A stretch of DNA of 64,000 bases from Phycomyces blakesleeanus NRRL 1555(-) (GCF_001638985.1 NW_017265140.1:1240001-1304000), one strand, 5' to 3'; positions 10,748 to 23,119 are shown, counted from the stretch's first letter. Numbers and translations are program-made. The notes: generated by a model not told the origin, from the sequence alone.

Positions 10748-13700
10748 CTACTGGTTGTGGGTCAGCAAGGGCCAGACAATATCTCTAATAGCCCCATTCT
10801 TAGTATCGTGAATGAGGCCAGCCATCCCCTTGAAGGACTTCACGTCTACTATCCTCATCTCGCCCTGCGAGTGGTTGCTCGACACAGGGAAGAGCATGCC
10901 CAGCAAGGGTCTGACATTGGAAAGACTCTTGGTGGCTGCAAAGAGCCTGGTCACTCCTTTGACAGTGTGAGAAAAGAATTTGTGGACAAATCCATAACTT
11001 TCAAAAAACATAATTAAATTATGATTAATATCAACTTTTAACAATGTAGAATATAACTAACAACACTTACTCCCACATATGTTTGAGCACAACAAGATTG
11101 TTAGCTCAAACATGTCTACTGTCAAAGGAGGACCGGACTCTGTAAACCACCAAGTCTTTCCACATCTTCGTAGTGTAAACCACTAAGTCTTGTTCCTCGA
11201 AGGGGGAAACTCCTTCTCCTGCCCAGAAAGGCACCAACTGTTGGATGAGATCCTCTCATTCCATGCCAATGGTGTTGGCCAACTTGGCCATGCTATACCT
11301 GGTTGGACTGGACCACAGCTGAGGACCAGCAACATCATCACTTGCAACCTCAAAGTTGCTGGTCCTTCTGTCAGCTGGTCCAGTCCTGGCTGGACGGTTG
11401 CCGCGGCAGTGACTGATGGCTGCCATCCGGAAAAGAACATTTTCCATGTTTTTTCCGGGCTCCTTCCTGGACTTGATCGCAGAGGTATAGGCACTGATTG
11501 TGCATTCTATCAGACGGCAGCTGTAAGCCCGCAAAGGGCCCATTTCCTGCAACATGAAACCAAGATGAATCAGCATGTGCTGGTTCATCACAAATATGTT
11601 GGATTTCAACTTACTATCCGAAATCTTGCACCTCAGGAAGGAGTGCCAGTGGCCAATTGCCCTATAAAACTCATTAAAAACCAGATAGAAATATATATCT
11701 AAGTGACTTACTGCTCCATGGCAACAATGTTGCTGGCAGTGATGCTCCATTGTTGGACAATGGAGCACGCCAGCACCAGGTCTCTCATGGCCTGCTTTGC
11801 ATCTGCAAAGCAGAGATGGTCGATTACCATGGTTGGTACAACAAACAAGAGGAAGTCCATCTAATTGACAGCCTTCCTCTTGCTGTTCGATTCCTTAATC
11901 GACCTCCACGTACCGGTAAATGCCGTGGGTATATCTGCCCTGGATGTGCTGACTGCTTTTTCGATGTCATCTAGGCTAACATCCAGGGCAAAGAGGTACT
12001 CAAGTCGTTGCAGGCGTTCTTGGAGGTGCATTCCATAGGATTTTCTGCCCGGGCCTGCAGTCCCAGGGCAGAATTTGCCACCAAGGGCTTGATAGAGCTG
12101 GTGCCCTGTTCTATGACCTAGGAGGTGCATCTCGTCCTGGCCAAAGAAAGCAGAACTGGTGAGTGTGGGTAACTCTGCAAAGGCATTGTATCTCTCACCA
12201 CCAGGTCTCTAAAATGATGTTAGTGGTTTTTTTTTTGATATTTCATAACTTACACTTCCTTCGGCTTTGCGAATACTCCCTACGTCTCTCATAGGGGCAG
12301 GACCCTCGCTCTCCAGGAAGCACATAGTCTGGGCAATGCTTTCACTACGCGCAAAACAATGGCGGCAGCCGTATTGTGCATTGTGATGCATAAGGTTCAT
12401 CAAGTCAGAGACAGCTGGAGTATCTCCAGTTGCCATGACAAGATGAACCTTACACACCACATACTAGTCTCTGTCCCAGCACTTCACTCCACTTGTCTGC
12501 AAGGCTCGCAGGTTGGCAAGGATGGGCTCCAAAAACGAAGCAATGTTCTTTGGGTGCTTAGGCCCTGGGATGATGGCCAGCTGCATCATGTTACCCTTCT
12601 TATACCTAAATATATTATATTAGTATATATAAATATACATCTAAATCAATGTGTTTTATTTACCTTTTGGCAGGGTTGATATTCATGTTAATAACATGAA
12701 TGATGCTAGCTGATATGGCGGCGTCCTTGAAGGGGTTGAACTGGTCAACAAACATAGACACCACCATGTCACCCTGGCCAACAATCCCACCTGCGAGCAG
12801 TCTATAGATGCCATCTCCATCAAGAATATCCTTACGGACATTCGATTGGCCACCAGCCAAAACCTCCATGCCATAGGTAATCTTTGCCCATTCTTCAGGG
12901 TGAGCCAACTTGAAGCGTAATTGCTCCGAGAGAGGCACTACCTGATATGTCTGTACAGGTGATATAGTGCCTCTCTCACGCTGGTACCGCGCTCCATTTC
13001 AGTGAGGGCACACCTCATTCTCAACGATTGAGTTTCCAGGCTCGACATCAGGGAAACGAAAGCACCCACTGGCACACATGTCATACACCTGTGCCTTGAC
13101 TGTGTATTCTTGCTTGAGCAAGGTATCCACCTTGTAATATGACAGAAGTGAATCCGTTTTAGCTAATACAATAGTAAGTATATGTAATATAGTAGATATG
13201 TGATAGTAATAAACTTACGGGATCCACGTTCTGTCATGTACTCGTTTACGATCTTGACAGACTGATTATAGATTTCACGAGAAACACTGTTCTCGAAAAA
13301 CAAGGAGAACAACTCCAGACTAACGGCCTCAGCACTGCTGTTGGGAGTGTACATTGGTACAAACTGGTCGTACTCAATGTTGGCCTGCTCTGGTTCAGCT
13401 TGGGCCATTCCTTGGTTTCAAACACGTGTGAATCCAGGACCATTCTCTAATATATTTACACAGTTAATATTTAACATAAACATAATCATATGTAATAATG
13501 TTATTATTAACATTTTCTTTTAATTGTTCTTACCAGAGGTGTACTCCACCTCAACATTGCTGGAATTGGCTTCCATAGGAGAAGTGTCCTCTTCATTGGC
13601 CTCAACGTTGTTAGTGGCAGCAGCCAAGAAACCATCAAAGTCAATTGAATCATTGACAGAGGCTTTATCATTGATATCCATCATGTTGTAAGCTGGATAA

Positions 13701-13810
13701 GTGACATTGATATCCATTTGAGCGGGTTGTTGCTCAAAGAACGAATTGTCAAGCATATAACTGCTTGTTTCGTTTTCAGTAACAGGGTTAAGTAAGTCGT
13801 TAATGTTCAT
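10748..13810 (-). pseudogene. Tnp2-like (CACTA/Plavaka-related) transposase, copy 1
   Basis: Minus-strand multi-exon gene starting at 13810 (acidic leader), then 13448-13210, 13165-12660, 12600-12250, 12210-11720, 11680-11100 and 11044-10748, with short introns. Blocks typical of Tnp2-family transposases are visible: a zinc-ribbon-like CPH..GARYQRERG, an Asp in SMFVDQFNPF, an Asp in MATGDTPAV followed by GCRHC, then DEMHLLGH, and a Glu in SCRLIECTI. It shares this whole order with the copy at 44040-47228. Breaks include a TGA after TRV in exon 2, a TGA in the zinc-ribbon (CPH*), and a TAG where copy 2 reads Trp (VNW). GC content is higher than in the flanks. The family is clear; exon edges are approximate. 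Confidence 0.7.
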
Positions 13811-14073
13811 TTTGAATTGTTGTTTTGTATTTTAAAAAAATAGGGGTATAAGGTCGAAAAAACCACTTGGGATGTGATATTAATTTTTATTCCATCAGTG
13901 GACAGTGAAAAATTACAAGCACGCTAATTATCATGAAAATTTTTTTAAAGGGATTCTAGCTTTTTGTTTTTTATTTTTCCTTGTTGTTTTTGTTTTTTAT
14001 TTTTCAGTTTTTCTTGTTGCTTTTGTTTAACTTTGTTTTTTTTATATTTTACATCTTCTTTACAGTTCTAAAA
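13811..14073. promoter_or_regulatory. Shared gap between divergent transposase and partner genes
   Basis: A 263-bp AT-rich gap separates the transposase start at 13810 (minus) from the partner start at 14074 (plus). The equivalent gap in the second element is 47229-47480 (252 bp). The arrangement implies a bidirectional promoter; no defined box was identified. Confidence 0.5.
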
Positions 14074-14616
14074 ATGTCATCGCTCAACATTGCGCAATTA
14101 AACCTTTGACTGGTGATGCTGGAGACAGCATATGCCCGGCTTGAGGCCAGGTTTGAGGCCAGGTTTGAGGGCAGTGAGGCCACCACTGAACAGCCCGTCC
14201 GAGGTAACCCTCCTGATGTGAACCATTTGCAGCCAGTCATTGGTGGCAACACCATCCCACACCCTTCCCCCCAAGGACAACCTAACAGTTGGGTACTCTC
14301 AGCTGGGAGTGTTACTGCAGCCCTGGTATTACATTTTATCAGGGGTAACACCAAAGAAGCTCAGCTTCTTTACAGTGCCATTGGCAGACTTGCTCGCCAG
14401 CTTGTACAGGTAACAATGTCATGCTACCGTATGAATGGTATAGCTATACTATCGTGGGGTAGTCTTGCACCTAACCAGAGAAACATCCTGGTTAGAAACC
14501 TTGAGGAGAGAGCAGCCAGTAGAAATATTGCTCTTGATAGGTTTGAGAATTCCTGGGTGTCTATCTTTGTGCTTTCTCAGAGATGGAAAACTGCTGTCTC
14601 CAGTAGAAGACAGTAA
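14074..14616 (+). pseudogene. Partner protein of Tnp2-like element, copy 1
   Basis: Reading from the ATG at 14074 gives MSSLNIAQLNL, then a TGA at 14107, then an open frame to 14616 (167 aa from the next ATG at 14113). The C-terminal half aligns with the partner of the second element: SWGSLAPNQRN against SWGNLTSFQKN, FENSWV against LKNSWV, LSQRWKTAV against LSQKWRTAI. An N-terminal tandem duplication of a 12-bp unit repeats Leu/Phe-Glu-Ala-Arg. I do not recognise the fold. By analogy with the two-gene plan of other elements it may bind the element's DNA, but that is a guess. It is transcribed divergently from the transposase. Confidence 0.65.
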
Positions 14617-14805
14617 TAAAACGTAAGTTACTTTTAAATATAAAGCCATTTATAAGATCATAACTAATACAAATCAATTGTTTTGCTTTGTTTGTTTGTT
14701 TTTTATTTTATTATAGTAGACAATACTGAACTTTATAAGTGACATTTATAAAAAAACATAATAAAAATACTATTTTAAAAAAATTATTATCAAGTAGAAA
14801 GTAAT

Positions 14806-15035
14806 TTGGTATATGCCTTGTATACTTCTTCTACTGTCATTTGTTTGTTTGTTTGTTTGTTTTGTTTTGTTTATTTTTGTTTTTTTTTCATTTTTTTGTT
14901 TTTTATTTTTTATTTTTTTTTTCTATTTTTTTTCTATTTTTTTTGTTTTTATTTTTTTTCTATTTTTTTTGTTTTTATTTTTTTTCTATTTTTTTTATTT
15001 TTATTTTTTTGTATATTCCAGGGACCAAAAAATAA
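14806..15035. repeat. T-rich low-complexity tandem repeat
   Basis: A (TTTG)n run at about 14837-14880 is followed by about three units of a ~28-bp T-rich repeat (T8 CTA T8 GT5 A). The long Phe/Leu frames here are artefacts. Confidence 0.85.
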
Positions 15036-15570
15036 AACAAAAATAAAAATAAAAACTTATTTTTATGTGATGCAATGTGTATTATTTGACCAATTAGAGA
15101 TCCAACAAATTTAACAAAAAAGGGTTAGTTAAAAGTAATATACAAGTCTAATTGGCTTGAGGATGCTGAACAGCACTCGATCGAGTTTAATGCTATGGAA
15201 TTCCACAAATCCGATTGGCAAAGAGTAGTAACACTAACATTGTATCACCTTGTTTTTATTGGCTGAATCCATATCTGCAAGTATGCATTTTTTACATAGT
15301 AATCTGCATTGGCGGAATTACAAATGCTGTTATTTTCTATAGTGTTATCTTATATACTTTTTGAAATGATTATTCATCTTTGACTACACTCAAGTATTGT
15401 CTAGTAATATTACAAATTATTATAAGTTGATTATAAATTTCTAAAATTACAAACTGATGAATAATCATTCTAATTCCTGCTTCTTTTGTAAGAACAAGTC
15501 ACTAGAACTTGTATCACCAAAATTAAGCACTGTGAAGTTTTATAGAATAAAATCAACAGTAAAAAAGATT
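15036..15570. other. Spacer, nothing recognised
   Basis: AT-rich sequence without open frames or a repeat partner that I could match, apart from short stretches such as ATTGGCTGAATCC that recur near 16508. Confidence 0.4.
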
Positions 15571-15952
15571 GAGACGTATATAAGAATACTTTGAGACTGT
15601 ATATAGGTTGTCTTTATTAAAGAATACAAAGTTGTCCCTTTTATATCAAAACACAATCTGCTTTGTCAGTCACATCTTAATTTCTTAAGTCTGAGTTCAT
15701 TTAGATATTAGAGAGCTGGTACTGCTATGTTTATAATTTAATCTGATTGCAGTGTTCTCATATTAACTCAGTGCTTACTGAGCTGTCATAATTATAGTAC
15801 TTACTGTAATTAATTATTGGTCTTATTGATTTACTATAAGTAAAATAAATAAATTATTCATTTGTTCTTGTAATGATAGCTGTTTTACTATAATAATAGG
15901 AATGTGTTCTTAGATGTAATAAATCCAACAACCAAGTGTCTGGATCACCACA
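15571..15952 (+). repeat. LTR-D, copy 1
   Basis: Matches 25706-26195 (GTCTTTATT, then ACACAATCTGCT, TTTCTTAAG, and the end GTGTCTGGATCACCACA) and, inverted, 51846-52225. The shared 3' end CACCACA suits an LTR. The start is approximate. Confidence 0.65.
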
Positions 15953-15959
15953 AGCACAA

Positions 15960-16345
15960 CAAACTATTGTTTCTAATCTCTCTTGTCAAATTCTTGTCAG
16001 AGTTCCATTTTCGATCTGGGTTGTTCTTCAAATGCTATAACACAGTCAAAATTGGTCAAACCCACTGGGAATCGTAAACGAAGATAAAAGAATAAAAAGA
16101 GGATAGAAAGATAGATAACTTTTATTGAATGAAATAATGCCCTCTTTTATATCTTTTCTAAACCTACTCATCTATTATAAATGTCTGTTTCGGTTTCTAT
16201 TCTACTTTTGTTAAGCTATATGCTTTCTAGTTCTTTTGTGAGCAAAAGGAAATCACTTTGGTTGTCATTCTCAAAAGAGAATTCTGTGTAATTGTCATCC
16301 TGATTGGCTGACAAGAATTTGGGCACGACAAGAGCTGACATTATA
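15960..16345 (-). repeat. LTR-F, relative of LTR-B
   Basis: Read on the minus strand it contains AATAAAAG, a CCTCTTTTTATTC block and GATTCCCAGTGGGTTTGACC, the same order as the polyadenylation/U5 region of LTR-B. The remainder differs. Limits are approximate (TGTCAAATTCTTGTC near 15984, GAGCTGACA near 16342). Confidence 0.5.
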
Positions 16346-17319
16346 GATAGAAATTCTTAAGTCAGATATTCAATCAGTTACTTCTTTTAACAAATAGGGG
16401 GTATTCAGCCACATTGATTGCTCAAATTTTAAATTCAGAACGCAATATTATTGGACTAAAATTGTAATAACAATGATCAAAATTTGATCAAAAAGTATAT
16501 GGCTCTCTGATTGGCTGAATCCTTACTTTTTTATATGCAATACAATATTGTTTTTATCTTTCTCCTTAATAAATCATAGAATTTACTGTCAACAAAGTCA
16601 TGTAACACTTCTTTCACTCTGTATAACATGTTAAAATACAGTGTAAAACAACAAACAGTTGCTGCCTTAAAGAAATTGCATAAAATCAGAAAATTTGTAG
16701 TGAAAAAAAAAAAAAGTCTGGTACAATCTTTATCAACAAGTGCAGATGAGCTGTTGAAAAATATTTCAGAAGTTCTTGAAGAGGAAGTTGATGCAGAGTT
16801 GGAGAAGATAGCTGTTGTAGAGGATCTTGAGCAGAACCTTCAAGTCAACAGATACTTACACAAGGGTGGCAATACATTGCCAAAGCTTAAATTAAAGGAA
16901 GAAAAACTTGCTTTCCTCAAAGACCTAGATGCAGATGAGTTCAAAGAAGAAATCAGAATGTTCAAAAGCTCATTTAATAAGCTGTACAAGATAATCAAAG
17001 ACTATTCTTTATATGTTACCAAAAGAACATAAGCAGACTGATGTAAAGCTTCAATTAGCTTTGGTCTTGGAGAGACTATGCTCAGATAAGAATGCTGTAT
17101 TCTATAGCAGGCTTGCACAAAGATCTGGCGTTGGAGATAAGCATCTTTTAGTAAACTGACTTCTGTTAATCTATATAAACATATAATTAATCTATTGAAC
17201 TAATTATTTTAAACTTATTAGAGGGCAGTGTCTTAAACTTCACAGTTTGTTTCTTCAAGGTAATGCTATCAATAGAAAACCTGTATGTTTTTTGGCCCTC
17301 AGAACTCAAGAAGGCACTG

Positions 17320-19807
17320 TCTTATTTTCTGCCAGTTCAAATTTGAAATTGACCTTTTGAGGCTTTTTTCTGTCAGAGACTTTGCAAGTGGCTTTTTGAA
17401 AAAGTTAATTTTTTATTGGAGATTTTTTTATTTCTTCCCTTTTCCTTCTCTTTTTCTTCTCTTTATTTTGAATACAAATTAAACACCAATCTCAACATGG
17501 CTAACCCAATTATTTATGATATTTCAAACATTCAAAATGTTTTAGTCAACTTGTCTTTGGAGGGAATTAAGATGCTTCCTTTTAAAGTAGGTATACCTGT
17601 AAAAGCTAGTGAATGGAGACGTTGTCTTGACCAAAGCAATACTCTTTGTTCAACAAAATGGAATAAAAAAATACATCTTGATTCAAAAGAATATATTTTT
17701 GGAGAAACGTGTCAGTGGCATCGTGCAGTCATATATATACCAGAGCGAGATTCATGCCCTGCACAAAAAGAATCAAAGGCATGTGAATGTAATGGAGCTT
17801 TGAAAATAAAGCAGTTCAAAAAGTCTCCTACTATTATTACGCTCTGTATGACAAGGGACCATAACAATCATGTTCCTGAAGACAGATCAGAGATTAGAAC
17901 TTTGCTCTTGCCTTTTGAAGCTATTAAGTTGATTGAAGATCAACTGAGAAGTGGAAACAGCTGTAGAAGCACAAGAATATCTGTCCTTTGACAGATTGAC
18001 AGCTGGGGTGTTGGTGTTAGAAAGCCAAACTACGAAGAGATATACAATAGAATGAAGAAGGTGTGTTAAAAAAATATAAAAGAAAGTTCGTATTTAACAG
18101 TTTTGGTAAAATGAAATAAAATATATGACAAATTTGTTGTATATGTTCAACTCTGATGAGAAGGCATCTATTGCTATCTGGATGAATGAGAAATTGCCAG
18201 AAAGAAATTATTGCATTTTTACCAGAGACCTTTGTGTTAATAACATTGAAAGCAATCTTTTTGCCTTTGGCTTTCAGTCGCCTGTCCAAGTGAGAGTTAT
18301 GAGAATAGCTATATCATTCTGCCTTGATGCTACTCATGGCATATCAGCAAGAAGTGGAGAGGTCATGTACTCTTTAGTGACTCAACACAACGTAAGTGGA
18401 AAAGGGTTTCCTGTTGCTTACATGGTTACAAATAACCAGACAGTCAGACCAATCAGCCAATGGTTTATGCATCTTTGTGAGAGAAGCTACTTCCATCCTT
18501 TGAATATCACCATTGACTGTAGTATTTCTGAAGTTAATGCAATTACATCTGCATTTCCTCACGTTGTAATTCACTATTATGAATTCCATATTCTTTGTGC
18601 TTGGCAAACAAACCTCAACAACAAAGTAAGACTTGATGCGTCATTTACATCAGGCTAGCTGGCAGCATACAAGCAGAAGTTAAAGAACAAGCTGAAATAT
18701 ATCTTGATGAAGTCGAACAAAGAAGTATTTTTGCCAAGAATCCTTGACTTCAAATGCGATATACCCAACTAGTTACACTTCTTGAGATACTTCAAAACAC
18801 AATGGACTGGAATCAAAGTATTGCTGAAAATATGGGGGCACTCTTATGTTGATGACTTGCATAGAAGATATTTGACAAATAACTATATTGAGTCATGACA
18901 TAACCAGCTCAAGACTATCTACTTTGACCGTGCTAGAATCAGAAGACTGGATCGCCTCATGTTTATTCTTACAAACAATGTAAAGTATTTCTACAAACAA
19001 GAAGTAAATCGTATTCACTTAAATAATGGAAAGATGGGGCCAGTAGAAAACGAACTTGCAAGAAATGAATTTGCTGCATCCAAGATAGAAGATGACATAC
19101 TCCCTTCTATGATCATCAGTCCATTAAATGTGATTAGTACTAGTATGGATGACTCTGATAGCAAGTGGCAAATCAAGTTTTTTACAAATGATACAATATA
19201 GTATTCTATCACTATTTTAAATGATTTAATCAAATGCTGTTCATGCCCCAGATACATCTCCGAACAAGTACCTTGCAAGCATATATTTCTTCTCAAAAGA
19301 TACTGTAAGATTAACATCTTATATACAATTCAAAGAGATGTCAGTCACTTGACAATGCAAAGACCAGCAGTGTTAGCTGAAGAAGAAGAAGTTGTGATTA
19401 TTGATGAAGAAGACGGTAGAAAAGATGTTGTAGATGCTCAAAATGATGTTGATACATCTATTACAGACCGTATCACTCACAACATCTTACTTCATCATCA
19501 AAGACTCTATCTTGAACACATGCAAACAATTTCTGACATTGATGTGTCTGAGATAAATGATATGACTCGTTGTGTTAAAGAATTGCTAGATATAATAGAT
19601 AATATTAGAAATACAAATAGAAATAGTTTTAGAAATATGAATACGCAACATCAATAAAAAAACATTACACATGTATTATTTTATATTTTATAAAGAAGTG
19701 TTTTTTTCATAAACAAACACTGTTATTTTTTAAAAAAATAAATAAAAGAAAAAGCGGTCACTCGTTCCTTTGAATCTTTTTGTCTCAAATTTGAACTGGC
19801 AGAAAAT
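17320..19807 (+). mobile_element. MULE (Mutator-like) transposon inside the second Harbinger
   Basis: A perfect 25-bp inverted pair lies at 17322-17346 and 19785-19809 (starting TTATTTTCTGCC). The host gene reads AAGGCACTG just left and AAGGCGTTC just right, a plausible decayed 9-bp target duplication that encodes Lys-Ala-Leu and Lys-Ala-Phe. The cargo is a MULE transposase with a SWIM finger. Confidence 0.75.
17497..19657 (+). pseudogene. MULE transposase with SWIM zinc finger
   Basis: The first part, 17497-18063, begins MANPIIYDI and has a FLYWCH/FAR1-like region with Cys-rich CECNGALKI. After an intron the frame from about 18125 to 19657 carries the catalytic domain: Asp in CLDATHG, Asp in TIDCS, Glu in NYIES. 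A SWIM finger follows, CSCPRYISEQVPCKH (CxC..CxH), and then an acidic tail. Stops interrupt it at 17989, 18656, 18770, 18896 and 19199. At least three (after CDIPN, after NYIES, after NDTI) sit where Trp would be natural, consistent with TGG turning into TAG or TGA. MULE enzymes cut long inverted ends and leave 9-bp duplications. Clearly inactive. Confidence 0.8.
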
Positions 19808-20691
19808 AAGGCGTTCCTTGAGAAGACTGCAACAATAATCCCAAGCAATGAGAAACCATTCAGATTTCCTGATCTTGTTGGGTTTTTGGATGAGTGTCTG
19901 TTTAACTTGCAGCATACACTGTCATGGAAAAAGCCAGAATCCTTTGGTCATAAGTGCACATACTTTGTAAACACTCTTAGGGTATGCAACCATCAAAAGA
20001 AGATTTGTTATCTCTCTTGCAGATACTTCGGAAGCATGAACAATGCCAGGGTGTTTGAAGAATCGACCATGGGTAGCAACCCCAATAACTTCTTCTCTGG
20101 TGACCAGTATGTTTTAGCCAATGCTAGTTACATTCCCTAGACGTACATTGTCTCTGTCATAAAGAAGCCAAAAAACAAGGAATTGTGTGATGTGGACAAA
20201 GCATTCAATTCATATATAGCAATGATGAGGATAAAAATTGAGCATGCATTTGGGATCCTCAAAGCAATATTCTGCTCTTTGAAGCAACTCCCAATTAAGA
20301 TAAGAAGTCGAAAAGACATGAACATGATCAATTCTTAGATCAGAGTTTATGTCATTCTCTATAGCTTTTTGATCAACCAGACAGATGACATGATGACAAT
20401 GACAATGAAGATTTCATGGGAGAAAAGAGAAAAAGAAGAGATCAAAAGGATCAGCAGAGAAGGTGTGACTGGCACTGTAAATAAATATCCAGCAATGTCA
20501 TTTTCAGATGAGAATGCTAAGCTCAAACATATCTATATCAAAGAAGAGATACTCATAAAAAACGGAGATGGGAACCTTCTAAAAAAAAATAAAAAATAAA
20601 GAAATAAGTTATCTCAAAAGTAGAAATGATGTATAACAGATACTCTATGATATTTGCTGTCAGTATTAAATTGATAGTCTTTAACTACCAT

Positions 20692-21226
20692 ATGTTTTAT
20701 TGTAAACGTCATCAGTTTGCTCTTGCACTTTTTCATCTGACCAGTTTTGCACTTTGATCAATTCTGCAACTGCTTTCATCATGTTTTCAAATTTTCTGTG
20801 TATAAATTTGCGTTCTTGCTTAATGTAAAGATCGTCCTTAAGAACTTCTAGCTTTTTCCTATAAAGTCATTCTATTTTTGCCTCTAGGGACACAGAAGAC
20901 TCATTAAGTTATCTTGTCACCTCTTCTGCCAACTCTTTATATTTGATGTCTACTCTTCTGCGTTTTCTAGAAGAGCTTGACTTAGAAGGAGGGGAGCAGA
21001 GTACAGACATGTTATCATTTTGACTGTCATATTCCTCATTGTTGCTGCTATGACTGTTTTCAGCTGATTCTTCATCTGTGTTGTCATCATCGCCATTGCT
21101 TTGCTTGCCGTCCTTGTCATGTATCCATTCCATTGGCTTTGTGGTATCACAAACCGCTGGAGAACCAGTCTTTCTATTGCCCATAACCTTTTCCATCTGA
21201 AAGAAAGCAGAGCAGATTTGATTCAA
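20692..21226 (-). pseudogene. Partner gene of second Harbinger element
   Basis: Minus-strand frame from 21226: an acidic Ser/Asn-rich region, then a basic SRKRRRVD cluster likely to be a nuclear signal, then a helical end (KFENMMKAVAELIK). In-frame TAA near 20912 and TGA near 20870 break it. Position and tail-to-tail orientation match the Myb-like partner of the first Harbinger. The Myb part itself is not obvious, so the role is inferred from position. Confidence 0.5.
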
Positions 21227-21390
21227 TTCAGCTATTGTTACACAAATTATATTAAAACAAAGAAATCTAGAATTAGTATTATATAGATAGTATCAACTTA
21301 TACTCTAAGCCTTCTTTTTCACTGGTAGAGCCTTTGTTGTTAGAATTATTTTTAATACTATTCTTCTAAACACGATAGGCTTCTCCATAT

Positions 21391-21977
21391 TGTTTTGTCA
21401 AAAGATTGTTGAGTCTCAACTTTATTTAGGCTGTAGTTCGATAAACCCCTTGCTTCTGAAAATACTGGTTGCATTTATTCAGTATTGTAACCTTTGACAA
21501 CTTAAACGTTTGTCCTTCCTTGTCACTGCCAAGATACATATTGAGATTTTCTCTGCTGTTCATCAACATGAATTGCTGAAGTCTCTCCATAGAAGTCAGA
21601 CTATCTTTACCACCATCATGTTTGTATCATGTCTTATATTCGTTTTTGATAGCATAGTTATCTTCAGTGAATAAAGATATTTTGCTGTTAAAGTTAGATA
21701 TGTTTTTTTTGTAATAAGATGTGAAGCAAAATAAAGATGCAGGTATGAAGAAAGATATCAATTGTATGTGTTCTAGATTATATAGTAATTTTTTGCATAA
21801 TCTTTTATTAAATGACGTATAATCTTGACATATGAATGTCATTAAAATTTTGATTGAAATTTGATTGAAATTTGATTGAAATTTGATCTTTTGCCTTTTG
21901 ATGTCCTCAACTACAAATTGACATCATTGGCTAAGATTCACACAAGAATTTGAGCAATCAATCTGGCTGAGTACCCT
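21391..21977 (+). repeat. LTR-like dispersed repeat E, copy 2
   Basis: 587 bp, the better preserved copy of the repeat at 3530-4093. Flanks are CATAT (21386-21390) and CATAC (21978-21982), a 5-bp duplication with one change. Contains a short tandem of TTTGATTGAAA near 21848. Confidence 0.7.
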
Positions 21978-21982
21978 CATAC

Positions 21983-22692
21983 CCTCAATTGTATACTAAT
22001 TGAGTCTATTTTTTATTAACCAAGACATATTATATCGCCTTTCATAAATGTAAAGCTAATATGTTTTAGATAAGATAATTAGATTATATAGTTTCACTTT
22101 TAAAAAATCTATATAAATACTCCAAGATTTATATCAATAAAAAGCATTCAATTCTTTATATTTCTATGGTGTGTTCAGAGATAAATATATAAGTTTTTAG
22201 ATGCTTTTCAAAGCTCCATGACTTTTGCTACAGACAAGTTATTGAGAATTGCTTAAACATGTTTTATAGGGAAGACTCTTCCGAATAACTCTTGTTTAAA
22301 AGATTCTCGAAACAAGGCTTAAATAAAAAGCTATAGACTTTCAAAGTCAAGAGGTATCAATAGAAAATAGTGGAGTTTCAGCTTTTTTTAATATTGAAAT
22401 GAAAAAGAGAATCACTATAGCAACAGATACATTTCCTTGTTCCTAAAAAAGATGGTCGTGTAATATAAAATACAATTTTTTTGATTTTCTTTTTATATAT
22501 ATTGGGAATTGAATATATTCTACTATCGGAGTTTTTTGGGGTAAAATTAAAAAGATTTCAAAACTTTGATATTTATGCTTGAACACATCATATCTGTTTC
22601 TATTTATTTACAATGTCTTAGTTGGTGGTGATCTATTATTACAACTTATATAAGTTAAAATAATAGAAAGATACACTCAGTTAAGACTTCAC
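21983..22692. other. Spacer, nothing recognised
   Basis: AT-rich, no usable frames, no repeat partner found in the window. Confidence 0.4.
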
Positions 22693-23009
22693 AAACCAGT
22701 AACAGTTGACTTTTTAGGATAAAAGATCTTTGCCAATTGGTCTTTTGTCTATGTTTTAGATGTTGGAGATGAGGATTATACTTGTAGAGATATTACTGGA
22801 TAACCACCATCTAAGACATATTATTGTAGATATTCTTTTAGCCAGAAATCAATAATTGTTTTGTATAAATAGTCAAGAATTACATTTAATAAAAATCATC
22901 TTTATTCTTATCTAAAAACTATTCTTAAAAACTTAACAATCCCCAGTGGTATTGATTCTATGACTTGGTTACAAGTACCAGAAAAGAAATACCAGATCGA
23001 GACTTGACA
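22693..23009 (+). repeat. LTR-C, copy 2, 5'-truncated
   Basis: Matches LTR-C from ACCAGTAACAGTTGAC to the end GAGACTTGACA but lacks the first ~45 bp. It is followed at 23011-23070 by a short piece of LTR-B (GATTCATCAAAATAAT). Confidence 0.7.
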
Positions 23010-23119
23010 GTACTGTGGTTAAGAATCTTCAGATTTTACGGATTCATCAAAATAATATCCAATATTTGCTGTACCTAAATTATTGTCAGCCAATCAGAAT
23101 GAAGATTATGTTGTCAAGC

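Larger units (their letters stand above)
16628..20598 (+). pseudogene. Second Harbinger-type transposase, split by a MULE
   Basis: The N-terminal block 16628-17032 is a charged helical region. A frameshift near 17000 leads to KLQLALVLERL..GVGDKHLL (to about 17150). After an intron a block near 17222-17319 ends in FWPSELKKAL, where the MULE enters. Reading resumes at 19808 with AFLEKTATIIPS and runs to 20598. The DDE core is present: Asp in GFLDECL (a GlyThr follows Asp in most relatives), Asp in SGDQYVL, Glu in IKIEHAFGILK. In-frame stops lie at 20138 and 20336. Apart from these, the two halves read as one gene once the 2.5-kb insertion is removed. The element's own inverted ends were not found. 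Confidence 0.7.

Noticed and set aside
14806..15114. Phe-rich open frames of 64-102 codons
   Set aside because: Translation of a T-rich tandem repeat without start context or homologue.
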